Source of the DNA: Sphaerisporangium krabiense
GTDB taxonomy: Bacteria; Actinomycetota; Actinomycetes; Streptosporangiales; Streptosporangiaceae
DNA: 64,000 nt
Assembly (NCBI RefSeq): GCF_014200435.1
Contig: NZ_JACHBR010000001.1
Location: forward strand, 4,771,001-4,835,000
Direction of reading: 5' to 3'
Positions 8,163-16,803 of this stretch are shown here, one piece after another. The translations under genes were made by a program, and so were the position numbers. Under the pieces are notes generated by a model. That model worked only from the letters and a program-made list of their open reading frames with translations. It was not told the origin of the DNA and ran no database searches. Positions within the stretch are counted from its first letter, which is position 1, and each line of letters opens with the position of its first letter.

Positions 8163-10576
8163 AATCGGCTGCGAGGAAGACGGAGTGCGCCGATGAGCAC
8201 ACCGAGCGGTCGGGGGACATGGTGACCGGGGGGAACGACGCCCCCGAGGTCCCGGAGGAACAGACCATTACCTTCCAGGCCATCAGGGTCGAGGAGGACC
8301 GGGAGGACGCCCGCGACGCGCCCGAGCCCACGGACGCCGAGAAGGCCGAAGACGCCGAAGACGCCGAAGACGCCGAGAACGCGGCGGACCCCGAGGACGT
8401 CGCGGAGGCTCAGGCTTCTGAAGACGCGGACCGTCCTGAGGACGAGGAAGGGCCTCAGGAAGCCGACACGGCGGACGACGTCACGGAAGCGGCGGACCCG
8501 GCCCATCCGGCGGACGTGGCCGACCCGGACGAGCTCACGGACGTGACGGACGCGGCCGACCCCGATGATCAGCCGGACGCGGCGGACCCGGACGACCGTA
8601 CGGACGCGGCCGATGCCGCCGAGCGGGCCGACGCGGCAGAGGCAGCCGACACGGATGCGCCCGACACGGATGCGACTGACGCAGATGTGCCCGGCACGGC
8701 ACCGGCCGACGCGGACGCGAAGGACCAGGACGCGGCCGACGTGGACGCGGCCGACGTGGACGCCGATGCGGCGGACGCCGATGTGGCCGGCTCGGACGCG
8801 CCCGGCCTGGACGAGGACGCGCCCGACTCGCCGGAGGACGTCGAGGCCGCGGCCGAGTCGCCCGAGACGGGCGAGCGCGTCCGTGAGGTGCCGCTGCCCA
8901 AGCCCGTCTCCCGGGCCCTCACCGTCGCGCTGTCCAACCTGCGCGACAGCGTCACCGGCCTGCGCCTCGGCCTGGACGTCCCCGGGGTCGAGGAGGCGCG
9001 CAAGGCCCAGGCCGAACTGCTCGCCCAGCTCGGGAACTACGTGATCCCGCGCGTGCACATGAGCGTCGCGCCCGCCCTGATCGTCGTCGTGGGCTCGACG
9101 GGCGCGGGCAAGTCCACGCTGGTCAACACCCTCGCCGCGGCCAAGGTGAGCGCCACGGGCGTGCGCCGTCCCACCACCGGCACCCCGGTGCTGGCCTGCC
9201 ACCCCGACGACCGCGACTGGTTCGCCAAGGGCGACGTCCTCGGCGGCATGATCCGCGTGGACCGGCCCGGCACGGACAGCTCCCTCGAAACCCTGGTCCT
9301 CGCCACCACCGAGAGGCTCCCCGAGGGGGTGGCGCTGCTCGACACGCCCGACATCGACTCGGTGGTCGAGACGCACCACGAGATCGCCCACCGCATGCTC
9401 GACGCGGCCGACCTGTGGGTCTTCGTCACGACCGCCGCGCGCTACGCCGACGCCCCCTCGTGGAACGTGCTGCGCCGCGCCAAGGAACGGGGCGCGCGCC
9501 TCGCCATCGTGCTGTCCCGCGTGCCGCCGAAGTCCCGCGAGGTGATCGACAAGCACTTCGCCCGCATGCTGCAGGAGTACGGCCTCGGTGACGTCGAGCG
9601 GTTCGTGGTCAACGAGTCCACGGTGACCGGCGGGCGCCTGCCGGAGGACGACGTGGCCGAGCTGCGCATGTGGCTCACCGAGCTGTCGGTGGACGAGCAG
9701 CGGCGCGAGCAGGCCGTCCAGGCGACCCTCGACGGCGTGATGAACAGCTTCCGCGCGCGGGTCCCCGCCCTGGCCCGGCACCTGGAGGCCCAGGTCGCGT
9801 TCCGCTCCGAGCTGCGCACCGACGTGGACGCCGCCTACATGGCCGCGCTCGCCCAGATCGACCAGGCCACGACCGACGGGTCGCTCATGCGCGGCGAGGT
9901 GCTCGCCCGCTGGCAGGACTTCGCCGGCTCGGGCGACCTGATGCGCACGCTGCACCTGCGCCGTCCAGGCCGCCTGGCGTCCAAGGCGTCCCAGCAGGGC
10001 CCGGCGCGCTCGCGCGCCTTCAAGACGGCGCTGCGCGCGGCGCTGGAGTCGGTCATCGTCGCGGCGGGCCAGCACGCGGCCGAGGAGGTCGTCTCCCGCT
10101 GGCGGCGGCACGACGGGGTCGGCGACCGGCTGGCCGGCACGCCCGGCCTCGACGGCCCGTCCGAGGAGTTCGTCCGCCGGGTCGGCCGCATGGTGGGCGC
10201 CTGGCAGGAGCACGTGGTGGGCCTGGTGCGCTCGGTCGGCGTGGCCAAGCGCTCGGTCGCCAAGCTGGTCGCCTTCGACGAGGAGTCGCTGGCGCTGGTG
10301 TTCATGATCGGGCTGCTGGGCTACGGCGGTTCGGAGGTCGCCGCGTCCTCGGGCACCGGCACCCTCCCGGAGCGGCTGCTGCGCGGCGTGCTCGGCGCCG
10401 ACGCGCTGCGCACCATCGGGACCAAGGCGCGCAGCGATCTTCGCGCCCGTGTCAGCGTGCTCTTCGACGAGGAGACATTGCGATACGTGCAGGTTCTCGA
10501 CGAGGCGGGAATCCCCGACGAGGCCGCGGCCAAGCGGCTCTACCAGGCAACGTACAACCTCGAGGTCGCCCGATGA
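8159..10576 (+). CDS. Dynamin-like GTPase with a long acidic low-complexity N-terminus (DynA-like)
   Basis: This 805-residue protein begins with about 230 residues made almost wholly of D, A and E in short imperfect repeats (for example AEDAEDAED and DAADVDADAAD). A GTPase domain follows: P-loop GSTGAGKST near residue 315, then DTPDIDS as G3. A canonical N/TKxD is not obvious (VLSRVPPKSR takes its place). The C-terminal half is helical. With the coupled downstream GTPase it resembles the DynA/DynB pair that stabilises sporulation septa in Streptomyces (family knowledge; homology not computed). The GTG at 8159 overlaps the cysG stop; in-frame ATG 8219 is an alternative. Confidence 0.8.
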   Translation: MKSAARKTECADEHTERSGDMVTGGNDAPEVPEEQTITFQAIRVEEDREDARDAPEPTDAEKAEDAEDAEDAENAADPEDVAEAQASEDADRPEDEEGPQEADTADDVTEAADPAHPADVADPDELTDVTDAADPDDQPDAADPDDRTDAADAAERADAAEAADTDAPDTDATDADVPGTAPADADAKDQDAADVDAADVDADAADADVAGSDAPGLDEDAPDSPEDVEAAAESPETGERVREVPLPKPVSRALTVALSNLRDSVTGLRLGLDVPGVEEARKAQAELLAQLGNYVIPRVHMSVAPALIVVVGSTGAGKSTLVNTLAAAKVSATGVRRPTTGTPVLACHPDDRDWFAKGDVLGGMIRVDRPGTDSSLETLVLATTERLPEGVALLDTPDIDSVVETHHEIAHRMLDAADLWVFVTTAARYADAPSWNVLRRAKERGARLAIVLSRVPPKSREVIDKHFARMLQEYGLGDVERFVVNESTVTGGRLPEDDVAELRMWLTELSVDEQRREQAVQATLDGVMNSFRARVPALARHLEAQVAFRSELRTDVDAAYMAALAQIDQATTDGSLMRGEVLARWQDFAGSGDLMRTLHLRRPGRLASKASQQGPARSRAFKTALRAALESVIVAAGQHAAEEVVSRWRRHDGVGDRLAGTPGLDGPSEEFVRRVGRMVGAWQEHVVGLVRSVGVAKRSVAKLVAFDEESLALVFMIGLLGYGGSEVAASSGTGTLPERLLRGVLGADALRTIGTKARSDLRARVSVLFDEETLRYVQVLDEAGIPDEAAAKRLYQATYNLEVAR
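8330..8850 (+). repeat. Low-complexity DNA encoding Asp-Ala repeats
   Basis: About 520 bp built of repeated GCG-GAC/GCC-GAC type codons encode the acidic tract of the first GTPase. Local near-repeats such as gacgccgaagacgccgaag are visible. Length polymorphism by slippage would be expected here. Confidence 0.8.
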
Positions 10577-12216
10577 CTGTCACCGCCGGACGCGCCGGGA
10601 TGGAGCGAAGCGACCTGGGCCATCGGCTGGCGGCCCTGGCGAAGGTCGTCGAGCTCGGCCCCGGCCGGATCGACCCCGAACTGCTCGCCGAGAGCGGCAG
10701 GCTCCTGCTGCGCGCCGGCGACCGTCTCAAACTGTCCGGCGAGCACACGGTGGTGGCGCTCGCGGGCGGCACGGGCAGCGGCAAGTCCTCGCTGTTCAAC
10801 CGCATCTCCGGGCTGGAGCTCTCCCCGACGGGCGTCCGCCGCCCCACCACCGCGCGTCCGCACGCCTGCGTCTGGGGCATCGACGGCGCCGGGCCCTTGC
10901 TGGACTGGCTGCAGATCCAGTGGCGGCACCGCTTCGCCCGCGCCAGCGCCCTGGACAAGGGAGAGAGCCAGCTCCACGGGCTGATCCTCCTCGACCTGCC
11001 CGACCACGACTCGATCCGCGCCATCACCGATCACGAGGCCGACCGGCTGATCCAGGTCGCGGACGTCATCGTCTGGGTGCTCGACCCGCAGAAGTACGCC
11101 GACGCCGCCACGCACGGCAAGTACGTCGCCGAGCTGGCCGGGCACGAGGCGGTGACCGTGTTCGCGCTCAACCAGGCCGATCGTCTGGCGCCGGAAGAGC
11201 TGGCCGAGTGCGTCGTCGACCTGTCCGACCTGCTCAAGCGCGAGGGCGTGCAGCACCCGCGCATCGTCCCCACCTCGGCGGTCACCGGCAGGGGTGTCAA
11301 CAGCCTCAAGAGCGTGCTCGCCGACTCCGTCGCCGGGCGCCGGGCCGCCGTCGAGCGCCTGGAGGCCGATCTCGACCGCGTCATGGCCCGGCTGGGCAAG
11401 GTGATGCCGGAGCCCGAGGCCATGGCCGTGCAGTCCACCGTGGACCTGGCCAGGCAGGAAGGGCTGACCGACGCGCTCAGCGACGCGGTGGGCGTCCCCG
11501 CCGTCGGCGAGGCCATGGAGAACGTCTACGGCGTGCGCTCCCTGGACTGGATCGGCTGGCCCTTCGCCCGCTGGGCGGCCCGCCTCCGCCCCGATCCGCT
11601 GAACAGCCTGCGCCTCGGCAACCTCAAGGACGAGATCAAGGCCGTGACCGCGGCCTCGGTGAGCGCCCAGCCCGCCGAGGTCGAGAACGCCGTGCAGGCG
11701 CTGGCCGACGGCCTCACCTCGGGCATGCCGGAGGCCTGGCGCAACGGGGTGCGCGACGCCGCGCGGTCCCAGCTCCACCGGCTGCCGAAGGTCCTCTCCG
11801 AGGAACTGGCGGAGGCCGCCCCGCGCCTCGACCGCGTGCCGGGGTGGTGGCGGCTGACGAGGATCTGGCAGTACCTGCTGGTGGCGCTGTTCGCGGCCGG
11901 GCTGGCCTGGGCCGCGGCGATCCTGGTCTACGGGGTGTTCAAGCTGGGGCGGGCGCCGTCGGAGACGCTCGGGGACGTCGCGCTGCTGCCGTGGATCGGC
12001 GTGATGCTGGTCAGCGTGCTCGGGCTCGGCCTGCTCTCGGCCGTCGCCGGGCGGAACTTCGTGGTGCTGGGCGCGGGCAACGAGCGCGAGCGGCTCGAAC
12101 GCGAGATGCGCCGGCGTACCGCGGCCGTCTCCAAGGAGATGGTGATCAAGCCGGTGGAGCAGGAGCTCACGCGGTACAACGAGTTCTTCGCCGCGCTCTC
12201 CTCCGTTCGCCGCTGA
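10573..12216 (+). CDS. Membrane-anchored dynamin-like GTPase (DynB-like, YfjP-type)
   Basis: This 547-residue protein has a P-loop GGTGSGKSSLFN near residue 62, G3 DLPDHDS near 142 and a G4-like ALNQAD near 199. Two adjacent hydrophobic helices near residues 433-457 and 470-493 are followed by a basic C-terminal segment. A GTPase with a paired transmembrane hairpin fits DynB of Streptomyces, while its partner lacks helices, as DynA does. The ATG overlaps the stop of the upstream GTPase (ATGA), so equimolar synthesis is likely. A ribosome-binding GTPase of the YfjP/EngA type is the alternative reading. Confidence 0.82.
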   Translation: MTVTAGRAGMERSDLGHRLAALAKVVELGPGRIDPELLAESGRLLLRAGDRLKLSGEHTVVALAGGTGSGKSSLFNRISGLELSPTGVRRPTTARPHACVWGIDGAGPLLDWLQIQWRHRFARASALDKGESQLHGLILLDLPDHDSIRAITDHEADRLIQVADVIVWVLDPQKYADAATHGKYVAELAGHEAVTVFALNQADRLAPEELAECVVDLSDLLKREGVQHPRIVPTSAVTGRGVNSLKSVLADSVAGRRAAVERLEADLDRVMARLGKVMPEPEAMAVQSTVDLARQEGLTDALSDAVGVPAVGEAMENVYGVRSLDWIGWPFARWAARLRPDPLNSLRLGNLKDEIKAVTAASVSAQPAEVENAVQALADGLTSGMPEAWRNGVRDAARSQLHRLPKVLSEELAEAAPRLDRVPGWWRLTRIWQYLLVALFAAGLAWAAAILVYGVFKLGRAPSETLGDVALLPWIGVMLVSVLGLGLLSAVAGRNFVVLGAGNERERLEREMRRRTAAVSKEMVIKPVEQELTRYNEFFAALSSVRR

Positions 12217-12367
12217 CCCGCCTCGCGGGTTTTCCACAGGAGACGGCGCGGGGCGGCGGGCCGTCCACAGAACGTGGTTCGGTGACGGTGGAGGGTGACG
12301 GGCCCGGGCAGGCTGGCCTCCATGCCGGCGGCACAGCGCGCGCCGGTCCGCCACGGGAGGCACCACG

Positions 12368-12997
12368 ATGAACGACATCTACATCACGCTGAGCGGCAAC
12401 GTCATCGCCGAGCCCCGGCAGTTCACCGCCGAGGCCGGCCCCCGCGTCACGTCGCTGCGCGTCGCCTCGACCCCGCGCCTCTACGACAAGCCCACCCAGT
12501 CCTGGTACGACGGTGAGACCAGCTACTACGTCGTCCGCTGCTACCGGGTCCTCGCCGAGAACGTCGCCCGGTCGGTCAGGGCGGGCCAGCCGGTCGTCGT
12601 CCACGGCAGGCTGCGCATCCGCTCCCTGGACCGCGACGGCCAGAAACGCTCGGTCGCCGAGGTCGAGGCCGTCTCCGTCGGCCACGACCTGCGACGCGGC
12701 GTGAGCGCCTTCGAGAAACCCCAGCGAACCGCCCCCGCCCAGGCGGACGCCATCGGCGTCATGGGCGTCATGGGCGGGGGCGAACATCCCCGCCCGGCGA
12801 GCCCGCGCCCGCTGCCCATCGAACTTCCGTTCGCCGAGTCCGGTGATGGTGCACTCGGCGATGCCGGCCCCGGTGGTGTCGCACCGGGCGGCGTCGTGAC
12901 GGCTGATGATCCGCTCCCCGCACCGGAGTCCCTCGCCCTCACGACAGGGGCGGACCCGGAGACGCCGGTCGAGACGGCCGGAAGGCTGGCCGCCTGA
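12368..12997 (+). CDS. ssb: Single-stranded DNA-binding protein paralogue
   Basis: This 209-residue protein has an SSB OB-fold in its first 115 residues (ITLSGNVIAEPRQF at the start, YYVVRCYRVLAENVARSV in the middle and VVVHGRLRIRS). The remainder is Pro/Gly-rich. It lacks the acidic DDDIPF-type tip that recruits partners in the main SSB, so it is probably the secondary actinobacterial paralogue rather than the replicative protein. GGGAGG precedes the ATG. In M. tuberculosis an SSB-like gene (Rv2478c, from memory) adjoins the EttA gene, matching the order here with a diguanylate cyclase inserted. Confidence 0.85.
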   Translation: MNDIYITLSGNVIAEPRQFTAEAGPRVTSLRVASTPRLYDKPTQSWYDGETSYYVVRCYRVLAENVARSVRAGQPVVVHGRLRIRSLDRDGQKRSVAEVEAVSVGHDLRRGVSAFEKPQRTAPAQADAIGVMGVMGGGEHPRPASPRPLPIELPFAESGDGALGDAGPGGVAPGGVVTADDPLPAPESLALTTGADPETPVETAGRLAA

Positions 12998-13330
12998 CCT
13001 GCGAAGACGGGGAGGTCATAGGTGGTCGATGGTGGTGGAGATCGGCTCGCGCGCCGGTCGAGGTGCCGCCGTGGGTGATGTGTGGGTGCATCTGATCAGG
13101 TCCAGATGATGCCTCGCACCATGGCTGCTCCTTTCCCGAAGGGGAGCCGCTCTTTCGTGGAGCGGTCGGATCGTGGCCGGCCCCTCCGAACAGGGGAGGC
13201 GTGGCCGCAGTGCTCCAACGTAGCGGTTCTCTTCGCGGCCCGCACACTCTGCGACTATTGTGTTACACATCGTGAGACGTACAGTCGAGACATCCACCAG
13301 GTCCTGGCCGATGTGAGCGTGGGGGAAGTG
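12998..13330. other. Intergenic region upstream of the diguanylate cyclase
   Basis: There is no convincing gene in these 333 bp. They contain a perfect 11-bp palindrome (13259-13269), an AT-richer patch around 13245-13270 and, on the minus strand, an 8-codon ORF (13096-13122) with an excellent ribosome-binding site. A 26-codon plus-strand ORF at 13029-13109 is also possible but weak. Confidence 0.6.
13259..13269. promoter_or_regulatory. Perfect palindrome TGTGTTACACA upstream of the GGDEF gene
   Basis: Five-base arms TGTGT and ACACA flank a single T, 62 bp before the diguanylate cyclase start. The GTTAC core recalls the GTnAC core I remember for sites of BldD, the c-di-GMP-binding regulator, but this is only suggestive. 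Confidence 0.4.
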
Positions 13331-14635
13331 ATGACGGCGCCCGGTCATTCCTCGGTCGAGCCACGCGGCGGCGTGCTATCGCTAGCCGACCGCTGGCCGC
13401 TGCTGGCTCAGCCCACCATGCTGGTCCTCTACCTTTGCGCCACCGTGGGCCTCGCCGCGGGGGCCGCGGGCTATCTTGCCATGGCCACCCCGTTCCGCTG
13501 GGCCGAGTTCCTGACCTTCCTGGCCCTGGTGGCGTGCGGCGCCGTCTGCATCGAGGCCACCCGCAGGCTCGGCATGCCGGCCGGCGTCTCGCGTGACCTG
13601 CTGTCGGCGTGGTGGCTGCCGGTGGCCCTGCTGCTGCCCCCGGTGTACGCCCTGCTGGCCCCGCTGCCGCTGCAGTTCCTGCTGCAGATCCGCGTGCGGG
13701 CCACGGTCCTGTACCGCCGCGTGTTCAGCGCCGCCGCCATCGGCCTCGCCGCGGGCGTCGCGTCGATGGTCTTCCACGCCTTCGTGCGCGCTCCGGCGGG
13801 GCCCGCGCTGCGGTCGGGCGGCCCGATCGTGCTGGCCGTGGCCTGCGCCGTGATCTTCACGGTGCTCAACACGGCCTTGATCGCCGCCGCCCTGCACATC
13901 TCCGACCGCGACACCCGCTGGCGCGACGTCCTGTGGGACCGCGAGCGCGTCATGCTGGACGTCGTGGAGCTCTGCCTCGGCGTCCTGGTCGCCATCGCCT
14001 GCGGGGTCAGCCCCCTGCTCCTGCTGCTGACGCTCCCGCCGGTCGTGCTCCTGCAACGCAGTCTGCTGCACGCCCAGCTCAAGGCCGCCGCCCGCACCGA
14101 CGCCAAGACCGGCCTGCTCAACGCCACGGCCTGGCAGCGCGAGGCCGACACCGAGATCGTCCGCGCCCGCCGCACCGGCGAGACGCTGGCCCTGCTCATC
14201 GTCGACATCGACCACTTCAAGCGGGTGAACGACACCTTCGGCCACCTGGTCGGCGACCAGGTGCTCGCCGGCGTGGCCACGGCCCTGCGCAGCCAGCTAC
14301 GCGACTACGACGTCGTGGGCAGGTTCGGCGGCGAGGAGTTCGTGATCCTTCTTCCCCGGGCGGACATCGGCGAGGCCCGCCGGGTCGCCGAGCGCCTGCG
14401 CTCCCGCGTCGGCAGGATGGCCATCCCCGTCGACGACGCGATGATCACGGTCACGGTGTCCGCCGGGGTGGCCATCATGAGCGTCCACGGCGACGATCTG
14501 ATCGAGCTGCTCGCCGCCGCCGATCTCGCGCTCTACCGGGCCAAAGAGCTGGGCCGCGACCGCATCTGCCTGCCGGTCGCGCCCGTCCCTCCGCCCCGTG
14601 CGCGAGCGGACAACTCCGATGGCGGAATCCCCTAG
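13331..14635 (+). CDS. Membrane-bound diguanylate cyclase (GGDEF domain)
   Basis: This 434-residue protein has five or six N-terminal hydrophobic helices in the first 235 residues, then a GGDEF domain. The signature is FGGEEFVILLP, with DIDHFKRVNDTFGHLVGDQVL earlier for metal and nucleotide binding, so catalytic activity is expected (2 GTP to c-di-GMP). No EAL domain or obvious RxxD inhibitory site precedes it. The ATG at 13331 follows GGGGGAA; GTG codons immediately before are alternatives. In filamentous actinomycetes c-di-GMP controls entry into sporulation through BldD. Its TAG stop lies inside the putative -10 box of ettA. Confidence 0.88.
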   Translation: MTAPGHSSVEPRGGVLSLADRWPLLAQPTMLVLYLCATVGLAAGAAGYLAMATPFRWAEFLTFLALVACGAVCIEATRRLGMPAGVSRDLLSAWWLPVALLLPPVYALLAPLPLQFLLQIRVRATVLYRRVFSAAAIGLAAGVASMVFHAFVRAPAGPALRSGGPIVLAVACAVIFTVLNTALIAAALHISDRDTRWRDVLWDRERVMLDVVELCLGVLVAIACGVSPLLLLLTLPPVVLLQRSLLHAQLKAAARTDAKTGLLNATAWQREADTEIVRARRTGETLALLIVDIDHFKRVNDTFGHLVGDQVLAGVATALRSQLRDYDVVGRFGGEEFVILLPRADIGEARRVAERLRSRVGRMAIPVDDAMITVTVSAGVAIMSVHGDDLIELLAAADLALYRAKELGRDRICLPVAPVPPPRARADNSDGGIP

Positions 14636-14638
14636 TCT
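14633..14638 (+). promoter_or_regulatory. Putative -10 box for a leaderless ettA transcript
   Basis: TAGTCT fits TANNNT and ends 7 nt before the ettA ATG, and no ribosome-binding site lies between. It overlaps the stop codon of the preceding gene. No good -35 is visible. Confidence 0.45.
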
Positions 14639-14645
14639 TAAGAGC

Positions 14646-16310
14646 ATGCCCGAGTACATCTACACGATGCAGCGCGTGCGCAAGGCGCACGGCGACAAGG
14701 TTGTCCTTGACGACGTCACGCTGCATTTCCTGCCCGGAGCCAAGATTGGTGTACTGGGCCCCAACGGCACTGGTAAGTCCACGCTTCTGAAGATGATGGC
14801 CGGTCTGGAGCAGCCGTCCAACGGCGACGCCCGGCTGATGCCCGGCTTCACGGTCGGCCTGCTGCAGCAGGAGCCCTCGCTCAACGAGTCCAAGAACGTC
14901 CTCGGCAACGTCCAGGAGGGTCTCGCCGACGTGCTCGCCATGCGGGCCCGCTTCGAAGAGATCGCCGAGCTCATGGCGACCGACTACAGCGACGCGCTCC
15001 TCGACGAGATGGGCAAGCTGCAGGAGGCCCTCGACCACCGCAACGCCTGGGACGTCGACAGCCAGCTCGAACAGGCCATGGACGCCCTGCGCTGCCCCCC
15101 GCCGGACGCCGACGTCACCAAGCTGTCGGGTGGCGAGCGCCGCCGGGTCGCGCTGTGCAAGCTCCTGCTGGAGCAGCCCGACCTGCTGCTGCTGGACGAG
15201 CCCACCAACCACCTCGACGCGGAAAGCGTCCAGTGGCTGGAGCAGCACCTGGAGAAGTATCCCGGCACCGTCCTGGCCGTCACCCACGACCGCTACTTCC
15301 TCGACAACGTCGCGACGTGGATCCTCGAGCTCGACCGCGGCCGCTGCTTCCCCTACGAGGGCAACTACTCCACCTACCTGGAGCAGAAGGCGGCCCGCCT
15401 GAAGGTCGAGGGCCAGAAGGACGTCAAGCGCAGGAAGCGCCTGCAGGACGAGCTCGAGTGGGTGCGCTCCAACGCGCGGGCCCGCCAGACCAAGAGCCGG
15501 GCCCGTCTGCAGCGCTACGAAGAGATGGCGGCCGAGGCCGACAAGTACCGCAAGCTCGACTTCGAAGAGATCCAGATCCCGCCGGGCCCGCGCCTCGGCA
15601 CCACGGTCATCCGGGCGAACGGCCTGACCAAGGGCTTCGGTGACCGCGTCCTCATGGAGGGGCTGAGCTTCGACCTGCCCCGCAACGGCATCGTCGGCAT
15701 CATCGGCCCGAACGGCGTCGGCAAGACCACGCTCTTCCGCATGATCATGTCCGCCGAGACCCCGGACTCCGGCGCGATCACGATCGGCGACACCGTCAAG
15801 ATCTCTTACGTGGACCAGGGCCGCAGCAACATCGCCCCGGACAAGAACGTCTGGCAGGTCGTCTCCGACGAGCTCGACCACATCAAGGTCGGCCACGTCG
15901 AGATGCCCTCGCGGGCCTACATCGCGGCGTTCGGCTTCAAGGGCCCCGACCAGCAGAAGCCGGCGGGCATCCTGTCCGGCGGCGAGCGCAACCGCCTGAA
16001 CCTGGCGCTCACCCTCAAGCAGGGCGGCAACGTCCTGCTGCTGGACGAGCCCACCAACGACCTCGACACCGAGACCCTGTCCAGCCTGGAGAACGCCCTG
16101 CTGGAGTTCCCGGGCTGTGCGGTGATCACCTCCCACGACCGCTGGTTCCTGGACCGCATCGCGACCCACATCCTGGCCTGGGAGGGCGGCTCGAACTGGT
16201 TCTGGTTCGAGGGCAACTACGCCGACTACGAGAAGAACAAGATCGAACGGCTGGGCCTTGAGGCGGCGCGCCCCCACCGCGTGACCTACCGCAAGCTCAC
16301 CCGCGACTGA
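14646..16310 (+). CDS. ettA: Energy-dependent translational throttle ABC-F protein EttA
   Basis: This 554-residue cytosolic protein has two ABC ATPase domains. Domain 1 has GPNGTGKST, LSGGERRRVALCKLL and LLLLDEPTNHLD. Domain 2 has GPNGVGKTT, LSGGERNRLNLAL and LLLDEPTNDLD. The linker between them is the ABC-F P-site tRNA interaction motif. Length and the MPEYIYTMQRVRKAHG start match EttA, which binds the ribosomal E site and gates the first elongation step according to energy status. The start lacks a ribosome-binding site; a -10-like box 7 nt upstream suggests a leaderless mRNA. Confidence 0.96.
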   Translation: MPEYIYTMQRVRKAHGDKVVLDDVTLHFLPGAKIGVLGPNGTGKSTLLKMMAGLEQPSNGDARLMPGFTVGLLQQEPSLNESKNVLGNVQEGLADVLAMRARFEEIAELMATDYSDALLDEMGKLQEALDHRNAWDVDSQLEQAMDALRCPPPDADVTKLSGGERRRVALCKLLLEQPDLLLLDEPTNHLDAESVQWLEQHLEKYPGTVLAVTHDRYFLDNVATWILELDRGRCFPYEGNYSTYLEQKAARLKVEGQKDVKRRKRLQDELEWVRSNARARQTKSRARLQRYEEMAAEADKYRKLDFEEIQIPPGPRLGTTVIRANGLTKGFGDRVLMEGLSFDLPRNGIVGIIGPNGVGKTTLFRMIMSAETPDSGAITIGDTVKISYVDQGRSNIAPDKNVWQVVSDELDHIKVGHVEMPSRAYIAAFGFKGPDQQKPAGILSGGERNRLNLALTLKQGGNVLLLDEPTNDLDTETLSSLENALLEFPGCAVITSHDRWFLDRIATHILAWEGGSNWFWFEGNYADYEKNKIERLGLEAARPHRVTYRKLTRD

Positions 16311-16319
16311 CACGAACCA

Positions 16320-16356
16320 CGATGGCGGGCCCGGTCCGAGACCGGGCCCGCCATCG
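16320..16356. terminator. Bidirectional terminator between ettA and glbO
   Basis: GATGGCGGGCCCGGT (16321-16335) and its exact complement (16341-16355) flank a 5-nt loop; a further C-G pair closes a 16-bp stem. It lies between convergent genes and can serve both strands. Confidence 0.9.
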
Positions 16357-16396
16357 CGTTCCCGGGCACATGCCGGGCGCGTCCCGAGACCGTGGC

Positions 16397-16795
16397 TCAG
16401 GGGTTGTTGACGAGGCTCTGCGCGGCGTACTCGAGGTAGTGCCAGAGCTTGGCGGAGAGCTCCTCGGGGAGTTCCAGCGAATCGACGGCGTCCCGCATGT
16501 GCCGCAGCCAGGCGTCCCGTTCGGCCGGGCCGATCACGAACGGCACGTGCCGCATGCGCAGCCGGGGGTGGCCGCGGCGCTCGCCGTACGTGCTGGGGCC
16601 GCCCCAGTACTGGATCAGGAAGAGGCGTAGGCGCTCTTCGGCGCCGGTGAGATCCTCCTCGGGGTACAGCGGGCGCAGCAGGGGATCTTCCGCGACGCCC
16701 TCGTAGAAGCGGCGCACCAGGCGCTCGAACGCCTCCGAGCCGCCCACGGCGTCGTAGAACGAGATGGATTCCGGAGAAGTAGCGGACACGCTCAC
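16397..16795 (-). CDS. glbO: Group II truncated haemoglobin (trHbO)
   Basis: This 132-residue globin closely matches mycobacterial Glb[19 protein letters not shown] and RMRHVPF (proximal F8 histidine) are characteristic, with the B10 tyrosine in RRFYEGV and the G8 tryptophan in DAWLRHM. It binds O2 and NO with haem and is linked to respiration and nitrosative stress in mycobacteria. A GTG at 16795 is taken as the start; the GTG at 16789 is equally possible. It begins 8 bp after the mscS stop on the same strand, so the two are probably one transcript. Confidence 0.95.
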   Translation of the reverse strand: MSVSATSPESISFYDAVGGSEAFERLVRRFYEGVAEDPLLRPLYPEEDLTGAEERLRLFLIQYWGGPSTYGERRGHPRLRMRHVPFVIGPAERDAWLRHMRDAVDSLELPEELSAKLWHYLEYAAQSLVNNP

Positions 16796-16803
16796 AAGCC
16801 TAC

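Noticed and set aside
7838..10213. A 791-codon minus-strand open frame antisense to the first dynamin-like GTPase
   Set aside because: Low-complexity His/Arg/Val repeats mirror the Asp-Ala repeat on the other strand; no recognisable domain.
12998..13330. A c-di-AMP or c-di-GMP riboswitch before the diguanylate cyclase
   Set aside because: None of the conserved core segments of either class is present.
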